In this document: positions 10,085-20,057 of the stretch, piece by piece
How the letters are laid out: every line of letters starts with the position of its first letter
Numbering within the stretch: position 1 is the first letter of the stretch
From: Dactylis glomerata
Taxonomy: Eukaryota > Streptophyta > Magnoliopsida > Poales > Poaceae
Assembly (NCBI GenBank): GCA_007115705.1
Contig: QXEO01000339.1
Location: 5,823,386 to 5,887,385 of the forward strand
Length of the DNA: 64,000 bases
Direction: 5' to 3'
Position numbers and translations under genes: made by a program
The notes under the pieces: model-generated
Told to the model about the DNA's origin: nothing
The model's database searches: none
Seen by the model: only the letters and a program-made list of their open reading frames with translations

Positions 10085-10633
10085 CTAAAAAGCGGCGTCG
10101 TCGTCGTCGCCGTTGCCTTTGCCGCCGCCGTCTTCGCTGTCATCGGCGCTGCTGCCGGCGTAGTCCTCACCGCTGCTGCTAAAGTTGGCAGCGGGGGCCT
10201 CTTCGTCCTCGTCGTCGTCGTCGGTGTCCTCGCTGGACCCGGCGCGGAAGCGCTTCACCGGCGGGTACTCGTCGGAGGAGGTGTCCTCCTCTGCTTCTTC
10301 CTCCTCATCGGAGGAGCTGATGTCCTCGCCCCAGGACACGGCGTCGTCGGCGCTCTCCGCCTCCAGTTCCCCGTCGACGAGGAGTTGGAGGTCTTCCTCG
10401 CCGTCGGTCATGGACTCGTCGTCCTCTGACTGGGCGGCGAAGTCCTAGTCTCTCTCGTCCCACCATTGTGGGGCGAGAGCTTCGTACGCCGCCATCGGCG
10501 GGTGCTCCGGCGTCGGCTCCCGGTGGACGGAGTCGGATGATTGATAGAAAAGGCCGGATGTGTTGGAGGAAGAAGAGGAGTCCATGGCAGAGGAAGAGGA
10601 TTTTTTGGCTATTGGAGAAGAATGAGGATGCAA
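10085..10633 (-). pseudogene. Antisense acidic Ser/Asp/Glu-rich protein, broken by one in-frame TAG
   Basis: Two minus-strand frames, 10633-10445 and 10411-10085, are in the same phase and separated only by a TAG at 10447-10445. Together they span 183 codons. The N-terminal part is Ser-rich (from an internal ATG, MDSSSSSNTS) and ends EALAPQWWDERD. After the stop come SEDDESMTDGEEDL and long Asp/Glu/Ser runs to the end. This composition matches the small acidic antisense protein found in grass Tat-type elements. The residue at the stop is normally Trp, as I remember the family, so a single G-to-A change would explain it. Function is unknown. It stands upstream of the PMD gene on the same strand. 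Confidence 0.65.
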
Positions 10634-10850
10634 ATGGTTCGGATGGATTTAAATAAAGGGAATAGTGGAAGGTGGTTCAATGCCATAGCGGTTTCCGAGG
10701 ATGTGGTGCCAGAGTTGTCAAATCGTGCACTGCGGAGAAGTTGAGAAGGCAAGGCATCATGATGAGGAGGCGATATGACGGTTCTGCTCTGCAACGCGTG
10801 ACCCGATGAAGAAAAAAACAGAGTGGTTTTGGAATTATTATTGCCAAAAC
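10634..10850. other. Noncoding stretch before the 3' LTR
   Basis: No supported gene. It lies upstream of the acidic antisense gene and could contain its promoter. Short frames on both strands here have no coding character. Confidence 0.5.
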
Positions 10851-10860
10851 CAGGGGGGCA
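10851..10860 (+). promoter_or_regulatory. Polypurine tract of the Tat element
   Basis: A run of six G (CAGGGGGGCA) directly precedes the TGTGTT start of the LTR. This is the expected primer for plus-strand DNA synthesis. Confidence 0.75.
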
Positions 10861-11052
10861 TGTGTTATCGCCATATTTTGGCCAGATAAGGAAGTGGGCC
10901 GTAATCAAGATGGGCTTGGAGGCTGGATCGGCCTTGCGCGTAGATTTGGGCTAATTGCCCGTGTATCTGTATAATTATGATAGAGTACATTTCGGTTTAA
11001 ACAAGAGTTAGATTACGTTTAGGTTTATTCCAAAGATAGAAAGTCTCCGGAC

Positions 11053-11060
11053 TATAAATA
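11053..11060 (+). promoter_or_regulatory. TATA box of the Tat LTR
   Basis: TATAAATA about 190 bases into the LTR, followed by a purine-rich leader. It is the best promoter candidate for the genomic RNA. Confidence 0.65.
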
Positions 11061-11165
11061 TGTACCTAGGGTTATTGAGAAAGGAGGACGACCACGTTCG
11101 CAACAAACACAATCTCGGCGCATCGCCACCCCTTGTTTCGAGGGTTTCTTTCGGGTAAGCGTCGT

Positions 11166-11198
11166 GCTGCCTAGATCGCATCTTGCGATCTAGGCAGC
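11166..11198 (+). promoter_or_regulatory. Perfect 15-bp hairpin in the LTR leader
   Basis: GCTGCCTAGATCGCA at 11166-11180 is followed after 3 bases by its exact reverse complement at 11184-11198. It lies about 80 bases downstream of the expected transcription start. Confidence 0.85.
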
Positions 11199-12000
11199 AT
11201 CTGCTTATGTTTTATTTGGTATTGCTCGTACTGAAGCCTTGTTGATGGCGAGTAATACTGTTATCGTAGATCTGTTTGGGCTAGCATCGGTGCTTTTTGT
11301 TCATGTTTGCTTAGTCATGCTGCCCCTAGAGATCTCGCTGCCTTTGCACCTATTTTGGGTGTAAGGGCAGCATCTTGCTTGATCTGTATTCAGTCGATTC
11401 AATCTATCATAGTTGTTCCTTGTTCTCCAAGGATTAGTTTAATATCCGCATGGTTAGGCCTCACAAACGGGTTGAACGATCCAGTAGTACGTAAGGATAC
11501 GGTTTGCCAATTCGAGAGGAGTTGTTCCGGGAATTGACTCTACGTTGGTTTTTTGGCCTCCTCTAGGGTTAGTTTTCTGTTATCTTTCGTATCTACCAGG
11601 CTCAATTACGCGTGGGATGTTCCAGTTATGTGGTGAAAGCGTTAAACTGTCGTAGATCGATTTGACTTGTATTGATAAAGCAAAACCCCATGTTATCGTA
11701 GATCCAATGCAGATCCATGGGACAATCGGCTACCTGAGCCGATTCGCAGGGAAACCTGAGAGCCGATCGAGGCTCGTATTTAACGTTTACGTGTCTGCCA
11801 TGCAGGAAACTAATCGAAGCAATCCATCACCTTCCTGATCAGGTATAGGTCAGGTGGCACGCCCTCGCATCAGCCAGGACGTGTGCCGGAGTTTTGCGGG
11901 CCGTTGACCGAGGGACCAGGGCCCACCAGCAGCTCTGGGAGCCTCCCGGCTCTTCGTGTTGCTCGTCGCTGCTCGCCGGTGGGTTTTGACAGGCAACACA

Positions 12001-15000
12001 ACCATAATATCAATGTTGTGGCTTTACGTAGTTAAGAACCGTTCTTATGCGTAGCTCCCATAAGCCACATAAAACATGCAATCAACAAATTAGAGGCGTC
12101 TAACTTGTTTTTGCAGGGAGTGTTTGTGATATGGTATTGCCACAAGATATGATGTATATGATATATGTGATGTATGCAATGATCATATTTTGTAATGTTT
12201 CACGATTTGCATGTCGATGAGTTCACAACCGGCAGGAGCCATATGGTTGTCTTTATAATTTTGTATGACCTGCGTGTCAACTTCTTATATGCCATATAAT
12301 AGCTTTACTTTATCGCTAAGTAGTTAGCAATAGTCATAGTTGCTATTCATGGTGAAGGCAATCATGGTGGAGTGATGGAGATCATACCGGTGCGCACGAG
12401 ATGGAGATCAATGCGCGAAGATTGGCTATACCATGTGACATATTGTATATCCATGTGATGTTTATTCCTTATGCATCTTATTTTGCTTTGATCGCGACGG
12501 TAGCATTATAAGATGATCGTTCACACTTAATTTCAAGATAAAATGTGTTCTCCCCTCGTATGCATCATTGCGAAAGATCATCGTTTTGAAGCATCACGTG
12601 ATGATCGGATGCTATAAACTCTACGTTCACATACAACGGGTGTAAGCAAGATTTACACATGCAAAAATACTTGGGTTAAACTTGACGAGCCTAGCATGTA
12701 CAGACATGGCCTCGGAACACACAGACCGAAAGGTCAAGCATGAGTCATATGGATGATATGATCAACATGTTGATGTTCACCATTAAAGCTACATCATCTC
12801 ACGTGATGATCGGTGTTGGTGTAGTGGATATGGATCATGTTTCAGTAAACAACTTCGAGGGATGTTGAATTTAGTGAGAGTTCATTAGTAATTCAATTAA
12901 CTTGAACTAATTATCATGAACTAAATCTTAGTGTATTTGTATAAGTCGTTGTAGTCTTTGGCAACCGTTTTCCACCGACACTTAGTTTTACTTGAGTTAA
13001 AAGAACTATAGAATTCTGGATAACCACTTTTCGGACTAGTGCCATTAAGTTAAAAGTTCAAAGATTAAGTCTCATTGCAAACTTTAGCAAACCTCGCTTG
13101 CTCCATACGATTTAATAAGTTGTATTAATCAAAGAGCAACGATTCAAGTTTAGTATCGAAAGATCATACATTTGCCTTCATGAGAAATTGATGTTCAAAA
13201 TTATTTGAGAATCAAAGTGATCTTGGAGCTGAAAGAATTGTTTCAGAAACAAACAAGAGGTAAAAGATATTTGATATCTAAAACTTTGATTGTTTGCAAA
13301 ATGATGAAGTATAATTTAGTAAAAGAACATATGCTCATATTGTATGAATATATGCGAAGATTGAAGGCGCTGGGCGTCCAGATCACCCAACCGTTTGGGA
13401 ACTAATATTATACTTGTACTCGTCCTTATGAGCTATTGTAGTTTCATCATGAAAGTTGTCATGATAGGATGAATGAAAAGGTATCGGCTGAATTGTTTTG
13501 CTATGCCAAAAGAATGCTAAAGAATGGAACCCGGAAGAATACCAATTATATGATGATGGTGATCCACCTCAATATGCAAATCCAAGGCCATTAGTATTTG
13601 ACTAAACATCCTTTAACTATGTGTCAAATGCTTGACGCAATTGATGTTGATAGATTCTTCTAAATGGAGAGGAAACGCTAAATAGGATCTGCAAAATATT
13701 TGGTAGAAAAGGAAAAGTCTGGAAATGTCCAGCTCAGGTATATAAATGATATACATATTATAGATGTATTCTTTGCTTGTTAACAATGTAATTCTTGAGT
13801 ATTGGATACTAGATTGTTGGTATGAAATGTCATACAAAGCAACAATACAAGAACTACGATGGCCTAAGTAACTAGCAAAAGAATGTGGCAACAATGCGCA
13901 TCGAGAAACAAATAATTGTGTTATTGTGTTCTCGTCGGCATCAAACCTAGCCTTCAAGATTTGATAAGAACTTAATAATTATTATACTATTCTGGTATTA
14001 TGAGAGCAATGGTTGTTCAAATTATTACCGTCTTCCATAATCGATGGATATATTATTATTATCTTATTGGTGAAATAGACATTTATAACACTGATGCTAA
14101 AGGTCGCAAGACAAAAACGAATTTCACTTATATGACACCGCCGTTTGAGTCATATTGGAAAGAAAACATGAAATAAATTCTATATTGATAGATTTTCGAG
14201 TTATTTGATTTTGAATTGATTGACGCTTGTGAGACTTTTCCTAAAGATGATTAAACTCTATTCATGGGCCTTGGACAGAACAAGCGACTAACTAAATGGA
14301 GGTCGTACATATTGATGTATGTAGTCCATGGTGTGAAGTCAAGCACGGTGTATTTCCTATTTCATCAATGACTCGAATAGATGCATGGTATATCTACTTG
14401 ATGAGATAGAAGTATGAAATGATTGAAACTGTTCAATTTATGAAGTAAAAATTATTATAACAAGAAAATTCAAGTATTTATGATTGGATCATAATAGAGC
14501 GTATTTGAGTTACAAGTTTAGCAAACATCTAAGAGTTAAGTGAATTGTTTCACAAACTTGCATCATGATAAACACCATAGGAGTATGGAGTTTTCGATGG
14601 ATGTAATCAAACCTTGTTTGGCATGGTTAGATCAATGATGAAATAAAACTGTCAATATAATTTGTGGGTTAAGCTTTAGAGACTACCGCTTTTCACTGAA
14701 TAGAGTGCCATCATAATCCGCTGAAATGACACCGTATAAATTATAGTTGTCTTTTCTTAAATTTTGGTATGCACGGGATATGTAAAATGTTTACAACCAA
14801 AATCGGATTAGTTAGTCTTTGTAGGTTATCCCAAAGAATGTCGATGGGTGTTCCTTCTGCCATAAACCCAAATAAAAGTGATTGTCACTGAAAGAAGTGA
14901 ATTTCATATGAAGGAGTTTTTCACGAAAGGTTTAAGTGGGAGGAAAATAGAACTTGATGAGGTTATTGAACCTGAGTAAGATGATCAGAGTAGCGCAACA

Positions 15001-16343
15001 CCGGAAAATGTTCTGGAAGCGGCAACTGCATTCATGACTCCCGCACCTACAATATGTTGTAGTCCCGGACATCAAAGTTCTTATTTAACCAAGTTGGTCG
15101 TAATCAAATAGCAAGATTTGAGGACGAGATATTATTGGATAATAGTAACCAACAATATACAAAGAAGCTGTGATGGGCCCTGACTTCGTCATATGGTTTA
15201 TTTTAGCAACAATTACATATTGAGATATGATAGTTGAATAAACAAAACAACGTTCCTCTACCGGAATGCACACTAAGGACGTGTACCTGACACAACCCAA
15301 TGGGTTTTGTTGATTCAAAGGTTGCTAGATATGTATGCAAACTTCAATAGTAGAAGTAAGCATAGCGAAGTTGGAATCTTTAATGATAAAAATGTTAAAG
15401 AGTTTAATTTCATCAAGATATTTGAAGATGCTCGTATTTACAAGAAAGTAAGTGGGAGCGCTGAGACATGTTTCTAATGCTTTATGTAGACGACATATCG
15501 TTTATTAGAAATTATGTGTTTTTCTTGATATTGTTAAGTTTTCATTAAAGTTAGTTTTTGATGAAAGACTTAGGCAAAACCAGAATATTAAGCATCAATA
15601 TCTATGTAGATAGATTGAGGCACTAATATAATTTTGCCAGAGTACATAGATGAAATATTGAATTTGTTCAATATGGAAACAATAAGAACGGTTCTTGTTG
15701 CATGGAAGACGTTGAAGCAAGATCAATTGTTTTGTCACTTGATGACTGATACCGCAAGAATGATTTTATCAATCTTATATACCATGATATATAGATCCAG
15801 ATGTGTCTGATGCTCTAAAGGTTATGAGCATTCATATGATGATTGTTGGACAATAATAAAGACATTCTTATGTACTTTTGAAGAAATAAGAATATGTTCT
15901 GTATGTAGAAGTGACAAATGGTTCATTGCAATGAGTTACATTGACTTTGTCACATATACAGGTAAAATTTATCTCAATTTTAGGCTATTTGTTCTGAGTT
16001 ATAAGGTGGCACAATAAGATGGAAGAAAGTTCCATGATGACTTGGATGAGTTCCAATGTTAAACATTGTGACGGATACTGCAACGAGGGCTCAGTATATA
16101 ATCGCTCTAGAAGCGGCAAGAGAACTAGGTGTAGTTCCAAGTGTGCTAGTACTATGTAGTTCTATTATATGACAATAGTGACAACATAGTCTCGGCCGAG
16201 AAACAAAAAGTCTCACCAGAGGGTGATCATAAAGGTGTCTCTCAGGTAATCGAAAAGTACTTGTTGGGTTGCATGTATCGAGATGGGATTTGTCCCTCCC
16301 ATGTCGGAGAGATATACACTGGGCCCACTCGGTAATCAATATC
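12001..16343 (+). mobile_element. Decayed Ty1/copia element (BARE/Angela-type), many frame breaks
   Basis: No long frame survives, but blocks of Triticeae copia sequence follow in order. An LTR-like part comes first (to about 12850). A gag and gag-pre-integrase region and an integrase-like region near 14650-14760 follow. Next is the segment encoding an LSGRKIELDEV-like motif near 14930-14960, then RT with a Y-V-D-D motif at 15483-15494. A further LTR-like piece ending GGGCCCACTCGG lies near 16165-16343. Frame breaks and stops are dense, so this is far older than its neighbours. The Tat element on the left is inserted in it. The family assignment rests on memory of BARE/Angela sequences. Confidence 0.65.
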
Positions 16344-16531
16344 TGATACGTCTCCAACGTATCTATAATTTTTGATGCTCCATGCTTGTTTTTACACCAT
16401 TTGCCTACTGTTTCATTACACTTCGTGGCACTTTTATGCATTTTCCGGAACTAACCTATTAACAAGTTGCCACAGTGCCAGTTCCCTATTTTCTGCTGTT
16501 TTTGTGTTTTAGAAGTGATACACAGGAAATA
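16344..16531 (+). repeat. Truncated 5' tip of an Athila/Sabrina-like LTR
   Basis: It begins TGATACGTCTCCAACGTATC and matches the first 190 or so bases of the LTR at 17302 with scattered differences, stopping after ACACAGGAAATA. The rest is missing, and minus-strand gypsy pol sequence starts at once. It marks a deletion junction between the copia relic and the gypsy relic. Confidence 0.75.
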
Positions 16532-17301
16532 CTAATGCTAAACATATTTTTTCCATGTCCGGATAATTACACTCAGCCCCCACGAGGGTGCGACTAAGGT
16601 AATACAAAGACATTTCTTTTCCCGCGTCATTATTTTGTGCAAGCAGAGCGCCCAATGATGAAGGCATGGCTGCTGTATATAGGATCAGTGGACGATCCTT
16701 AACTGGTGCACCTAACACAGGAGGATTTATCAAATATTTTTTAATTTCTAAGAATGCATTTTGGCATGCTTGATCCCATTCAAAAGGGACACCTTTTTTC
16801 ATAAGGCGTGAGAAAGGCTTGCATCTCCCAGATAAATTAGAGATGAACCTCCTAATATATGCTAAGTGACCTTGGAAACTTTTTAATTTGTGTAGGTTTA
16901 TGGGTGGTGGCATTTTAACGATCGCTTGTATTTTACTTGGATCGACCTGAATGCCATGTTTTGTAACCACGAAACCTTGAAATTTTCCAGATGAAACTCC
17001 GAATGCACATTTCATTGGGTTCATTTTTAAATTATGTTATCTTAAACGCTCAAAAACCACTTCAAGATGTTTTAGGTGATCTTCTTCGTGCTTTGATTTT
17101 ACAACTATGTCGTCTATATAACATTCGACAATATTGTACAACAATCCATCTAGAATAATTGCCATGGCTCGTTGATATGTTGCCCCGGCATTTTTTAACC
17201 CGAAAGGCATAACTTTGTAACAAAATATTCCTTTAGGCGTGCGGAATGCTGTTACCTCCTCATCTTCTGGTGCCATTTTTATTTGATTGTATCCGGAATA
17301 A
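16532..17301 (-). pseudogene. Ty3/gypsy pol fragment: RT C-terminal half and start of RNase H (minus strand)
   Basis: Minus-strand frames encode YSGYNQIKMAPEDEE, MPFGLKNAGATYQRAM and the catalytic CYIDDIVVKS (near 17110), then CAFGVSSGKF and the RNase H start up to NYPDMEKICLALV. A stop or shift near 17030 separates two blocks. This is the downstream half of the RT whose upstream half is at 24687-25307. It is cut off at 16531 by the LTR fragment, so RNase H, integrase and the 3' LTR of this element are missing. Confidence 0.85.
17297..17301 (+). repeat. Target site duplication AATAA, left copy
   Basis: AATAA directly before the TGATACG start of the left LTR. It matches the copy at 24687-24691. 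Confidence 0.9.
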
Positions 17302-19001
17302 TGATACGTCTCAAACGTATCTATAATTTTTGATGCTCCATGCTTTGTTTTACACCATTTGCCTACTGTTTCGTTACACTTAGTGGCATTTTTATACACT
17401 TTCCGGAACTAACCTATTAACGAAGTGCCACAGTGCCAGTTTCCTGTTTTCTGCTGTTTTTGTGTTTCAGAAGTGATACACAGGAAATATTCTCGGAATT
17501 GGACGAAACAAGTTCCTGAAGTCATATTTTACCCGGAAGCTTCCAGACATCCGAAGAAGTGTCGGAGTGGGGCCACCAGGGCCCCACACAAGGGGGCGGC
17601 GCGGCCCAGCCCCTGGCCGCACCACCCCTGTGTGAGGGCACCTGGTCCCTCTCCTGACATCGCCCCTTCGCCTATATTTACCCCCCGACGAGAAAAACCT
17701 AAGGGCCCGATCAGTTTTCCAGAATACATCGCGATCCGCCGCCACCGTCGACCTGAAGATCGGGAGGGTCCAGAAGCTCTTCCCGGCACCCTGCCGGAGA
17801 GGGGAATCACCACCGGAGGTCTCCTTCATCGCCATGATTGCCTCCAGAGCGATGAGTGAGTAGTCTACCTTGGACTATGGGTCCATAGCAGTAGCTAGAT
17901 GGTTGTCTTCTCCACCATGTGCTTCATGTTTAGATCTCATGAGCTGCCCTACATGATTGAGATCACCGTTATGTAATTCTATGATGTTGGTTTGTTGGGA
18001 TCCGATGAATATTGGTGTTTATGATTAAGTTGCTGTACTGAATTATATCTTTTGTTATCTCTATGTTGTTTATGATCTTGCATGCTCTCCGTTGTTAGTA
18101 GCTATCTTGGCCGAGTAGTTGCTAGTGACTCCAAGAGGGGGTATTTATGCTCGATAGTGGGTTCATGCCTCTATTTCACCTGGGGGAGTGACAGAAACCT
18201 CTAAGGTGGTAGATGTGCTGTTGCTACTAGGGAGAAAACGACATTCATATGCTCAAGGGCATATGCTTTGTTTACATTACACACTTTGCTTAATGCAATT
18301 ATCTGTTGTTCGCAACTTAATACTTCTAGGGTGTTCGGATGATATCCCCGGGGGTGGATTATTAGTCATAGATGCAGTTGGATGGCGGTCTATGTATTTT
18401 GTTGTAATGCCCAGAGTAAATCTCATAGTGATCTTCTTGACATATCACGTTATCTCTATTCTATCAATTGCCCAACTGTAATTTGTTTACCCAGCATGTT
18501 ATTTTATCTATGGAGAGACACCACTAGTGAACTGTGGACCCCGGTCCTATTTACATCATATTGCAATCACCTGTTTACTTTTCCCGCATTGTTTACTTTA
18601 CTCGCATACTATATTATTTTCCACTCGATACGCTCATAACCTTTGTTTCAAGCAAACCGGTGAGATTGACAACCTCATCGCAAGTTGGGAACAAAGTATT
18701 TGTTTGTGTGTGTGCAGGTTCTGCGTTGCTACTAGCTGAAGACGAGTCAACAAGTATCGTTAACGGCGCCCTTGTTGGAGTGTTACTAAGCCAGTGCGCA
18801 TCACCTTCAGTCGTCATCGCCTCTCTTCTCCTGATCGATATTAAACCTTGGTTTCTTAACTGAGGGAAAACTAGCCGCTACACTCATCATACCTTCCTCT
18901 TGGGGTTCCCAACGGGCTGGTCATCACCATGCACAAGGACATCTGCTCCCACGTCAACTAAACGCCACCAGCTACTTTTCTGGCGCCATCAACCGGTAGC
19001 A
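17302..19001 (+). repeat. 5' LTR of the non-autonomous Athila/Sabrina-like element
   Basis: It runs from TGATACG to GGTAGCA. The start forms a 7-bp stem, GATACGT/ACGTATC at 17303-17309 and 17315-17321. A TATA-like box is at 17673-17680. A GC-rich block at 17570-17830 precedes the transcribed part. The last 32 bases include a copy of the primer binding site region (18970-18987). Confidence 0.93.
17673..17680 (+). promoter_or_regulatory. TATA-like box in the 5' LTR
   Basis: TATATTTA after a GC-rich block, repeated at 23358-23365 in the 3' LTR. It is the likely core promoter of the genomic RNA. Confidence 0.5.
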
Positions 19002-19011
19002 GCTACTTTTC

Positions 19012-19029
19012 TGGCGCCGTTGCCGGGGA
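19012..19029 (+). promoter_or_regulatory. Primer binding site, tRNA-Asp type
   Basis: TGGCGCCGTTGCCGGGGA, 10 bases after the LTR end. It fits the 3' end of plant tRNA-Asp, the usual primer of Athila/Sabrina-type elements. Confidence 0.8.
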
Positions 19030-19190
19030 AGAGAGAAGACTTCTGCGAGGGGAGTTCTTCGCACACACATTCTTTACTTTGTTATTTGTTTGCTTTACTT
19101 TATTTTATTTTACCTGCATTGCTTTTATATCAAAAAACCCAAAAAAATTAGAATCCTTGGTAGTTGTTATTTCTTTGCTTTTAGTTTATC

Positions 19191-20057
19191 ATGTCTAGTT
19201 TAGTTGCTACTACTATGTCCCCCGCGGACATGATCTTTACATTTAAGCAGAAAGATGAGGAAAGCTTTAAAGAAGCTTGGTCTAGAATTTATGATTGGCA
19301 TGGGAAAACTGAACCTAAAATGACTTTGAGTTTGCTTCTTAGTAGTTTTTACTTTGGACTTTCTCTTCGTTATCGATATGCTTTGGATGCTACTGCAGAA
19401 GGAGATTTCCTTCATTGTGATGGAGATCAAGCCTTCAATATTATAAAGAAGTTGATTACAATTTATAGCATGCCAACCTATTTTGATTCCTCTCTTGTGA
19501 GCATTTTTAATAGACTAAATACTCTTGAGACTCACACTGCTAGTTTGAATTCTTGCTACAATACTTTGCGCCAGCATTTTGATTATGTGCCAACAAATAC
19601 TGAACCTTCGAGCTGGTATCCTACAATAAAAATCACCATTAGTGGTGAAACTTTTCATGCTCGCTGTGATATTATGTCTGAATTTTGTCTCATGCCAAAG
19701 GATGTTTATGAATCTTTGAGCCTTTGGAAGCTTTCTGAGGGAGGAGAAGAAATTTTTCTTACTAATAATGCCACCATATTTCTCCTTGGAATAGCTGAAG
19801 GAGTCTTTACAAAAATCCTAGGAAGAATGATATCTACTGATTATCTTGTTATTGAATGTGTAGGAAAAGGACAAATCACACTTGGAAGATCCATTCTGAA
19901 GCTCCTTGGCGCCGTTATCGATGTGGGGAAAGGCAATATAACATTTACTACTCCACCTTGCAATAACCATGTCTTTCCTAGAGTCAAGAGCAAAGGTAAG
20001 AAAGGGGGACGTAAGGCATGTGCTGGCCCTAGCACTTCATCACTTGATATTACTTGA
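19191..20057 (+). CDS. gag/protease-like protein of the non-autonomous element, protease active site lost
   Basis: An intact frame of 288 residues, 160 bases after the primer binding site. Residues about 14-95 resemble Athila gag (FKEAWSRIYDWHGK, FYFGLSLRYRYALDATAEGD). Residues about 135-260 resemble the Athila aspartic protease fold (WYPTIKITISGETFHARCDI, CLMPKDVYESL, LGRSILKLLGAVIDVGKGNI). The catalytic D-[ST]-G is replaced by D160-I-M, so proteolysis is unlikely. The tail is basic (KSKGKKGGRK). The frame joins a shortened gag to a shortened protease with no zinc knuckle. Its conservation in a young copy suggests it is kept for RNA binding or packaging, which is inference. Confidence 0.75.
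   Translation: MSSLVATTMSPADMIFTFKQKDEESFKEAWSRIYDWHGKTEPKMTLSLLLSSFYFGLSLRYRYALDATAEGDFLHCDGDQAFNIIKKLITIYSMPTYFDSSLVSIFNRLNTLETHTASLNSCYNTLRQHFDYVPTNTEPSSWYPTIKITISGETFHARCDIMSEFCLMPKDVYESLSLWKLSEGGEEIFLTNNATIFLLGIAEGVFTKILGRMISTDYLVIECVGKGQITLGRSILKLLGAVIDVGKGNITFTTPPCNNHVFPRVKSKGKKGGRKACAGPSTSSLDIT

Larger units (their letters stand above)
1..12000 (+). mobile_element. Tat-lineage Ty3/gypsy LTR retrotransposon, 5' end outside window
   Basis: The order is gag, aspartic protease, RT, RNase H, a second archaeal-type RNase H, integrase, antisense genes, polypurine tract and 3' LTR. A second RNase H after a decayed first one, and antisense genes between integrase and 3' LTR, are traits of the plant Tat clade. 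The integrase has no chromodomain. The left LTR and primer binding site lie before base 1, so the 5' target duplication cannot be checked. Pol is open throughout, gag has a local frame disturbance, the large antisense gene is intact and the small antisense gene carries one nonsense codon. The element therefore looks fairly young but defective. It is inserted in a much older copia relic that starts at 12001. Confidence 0.9.
10861..12000 (+). repeat. 3' LTR of the Tat element (1140 bp)
   Basis: It starts TGTGTT right after the polypurine tract and ends AACACA, a perfect 6-bp terminal inversion. Copia-relic sequence resumes at 12001. A TATA box is at 11053-11060, with the transcription start expected near 11085. 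The 15-bp hairpin at 11166-11198 therefore lies in the transcribed part. The 5' LTR is outside the window, so no age estimate is possible. Confidence 0.8.

Noticed and set aside
10001..10448. Plus-strand frames rich in Val/Ala or Ser opposite the acidic antisense gene
   Set aside because: They are complementary shadows of the Asp/Glu/Ser-rich minus-strand protein and have no independent support.
18188..18863. Several plus-strand frames repeated at 23873-24548
   Set aside because: They lie within the two LTRs and recur because the LTRs are copies. The sequence is noncoding LTR DNA.
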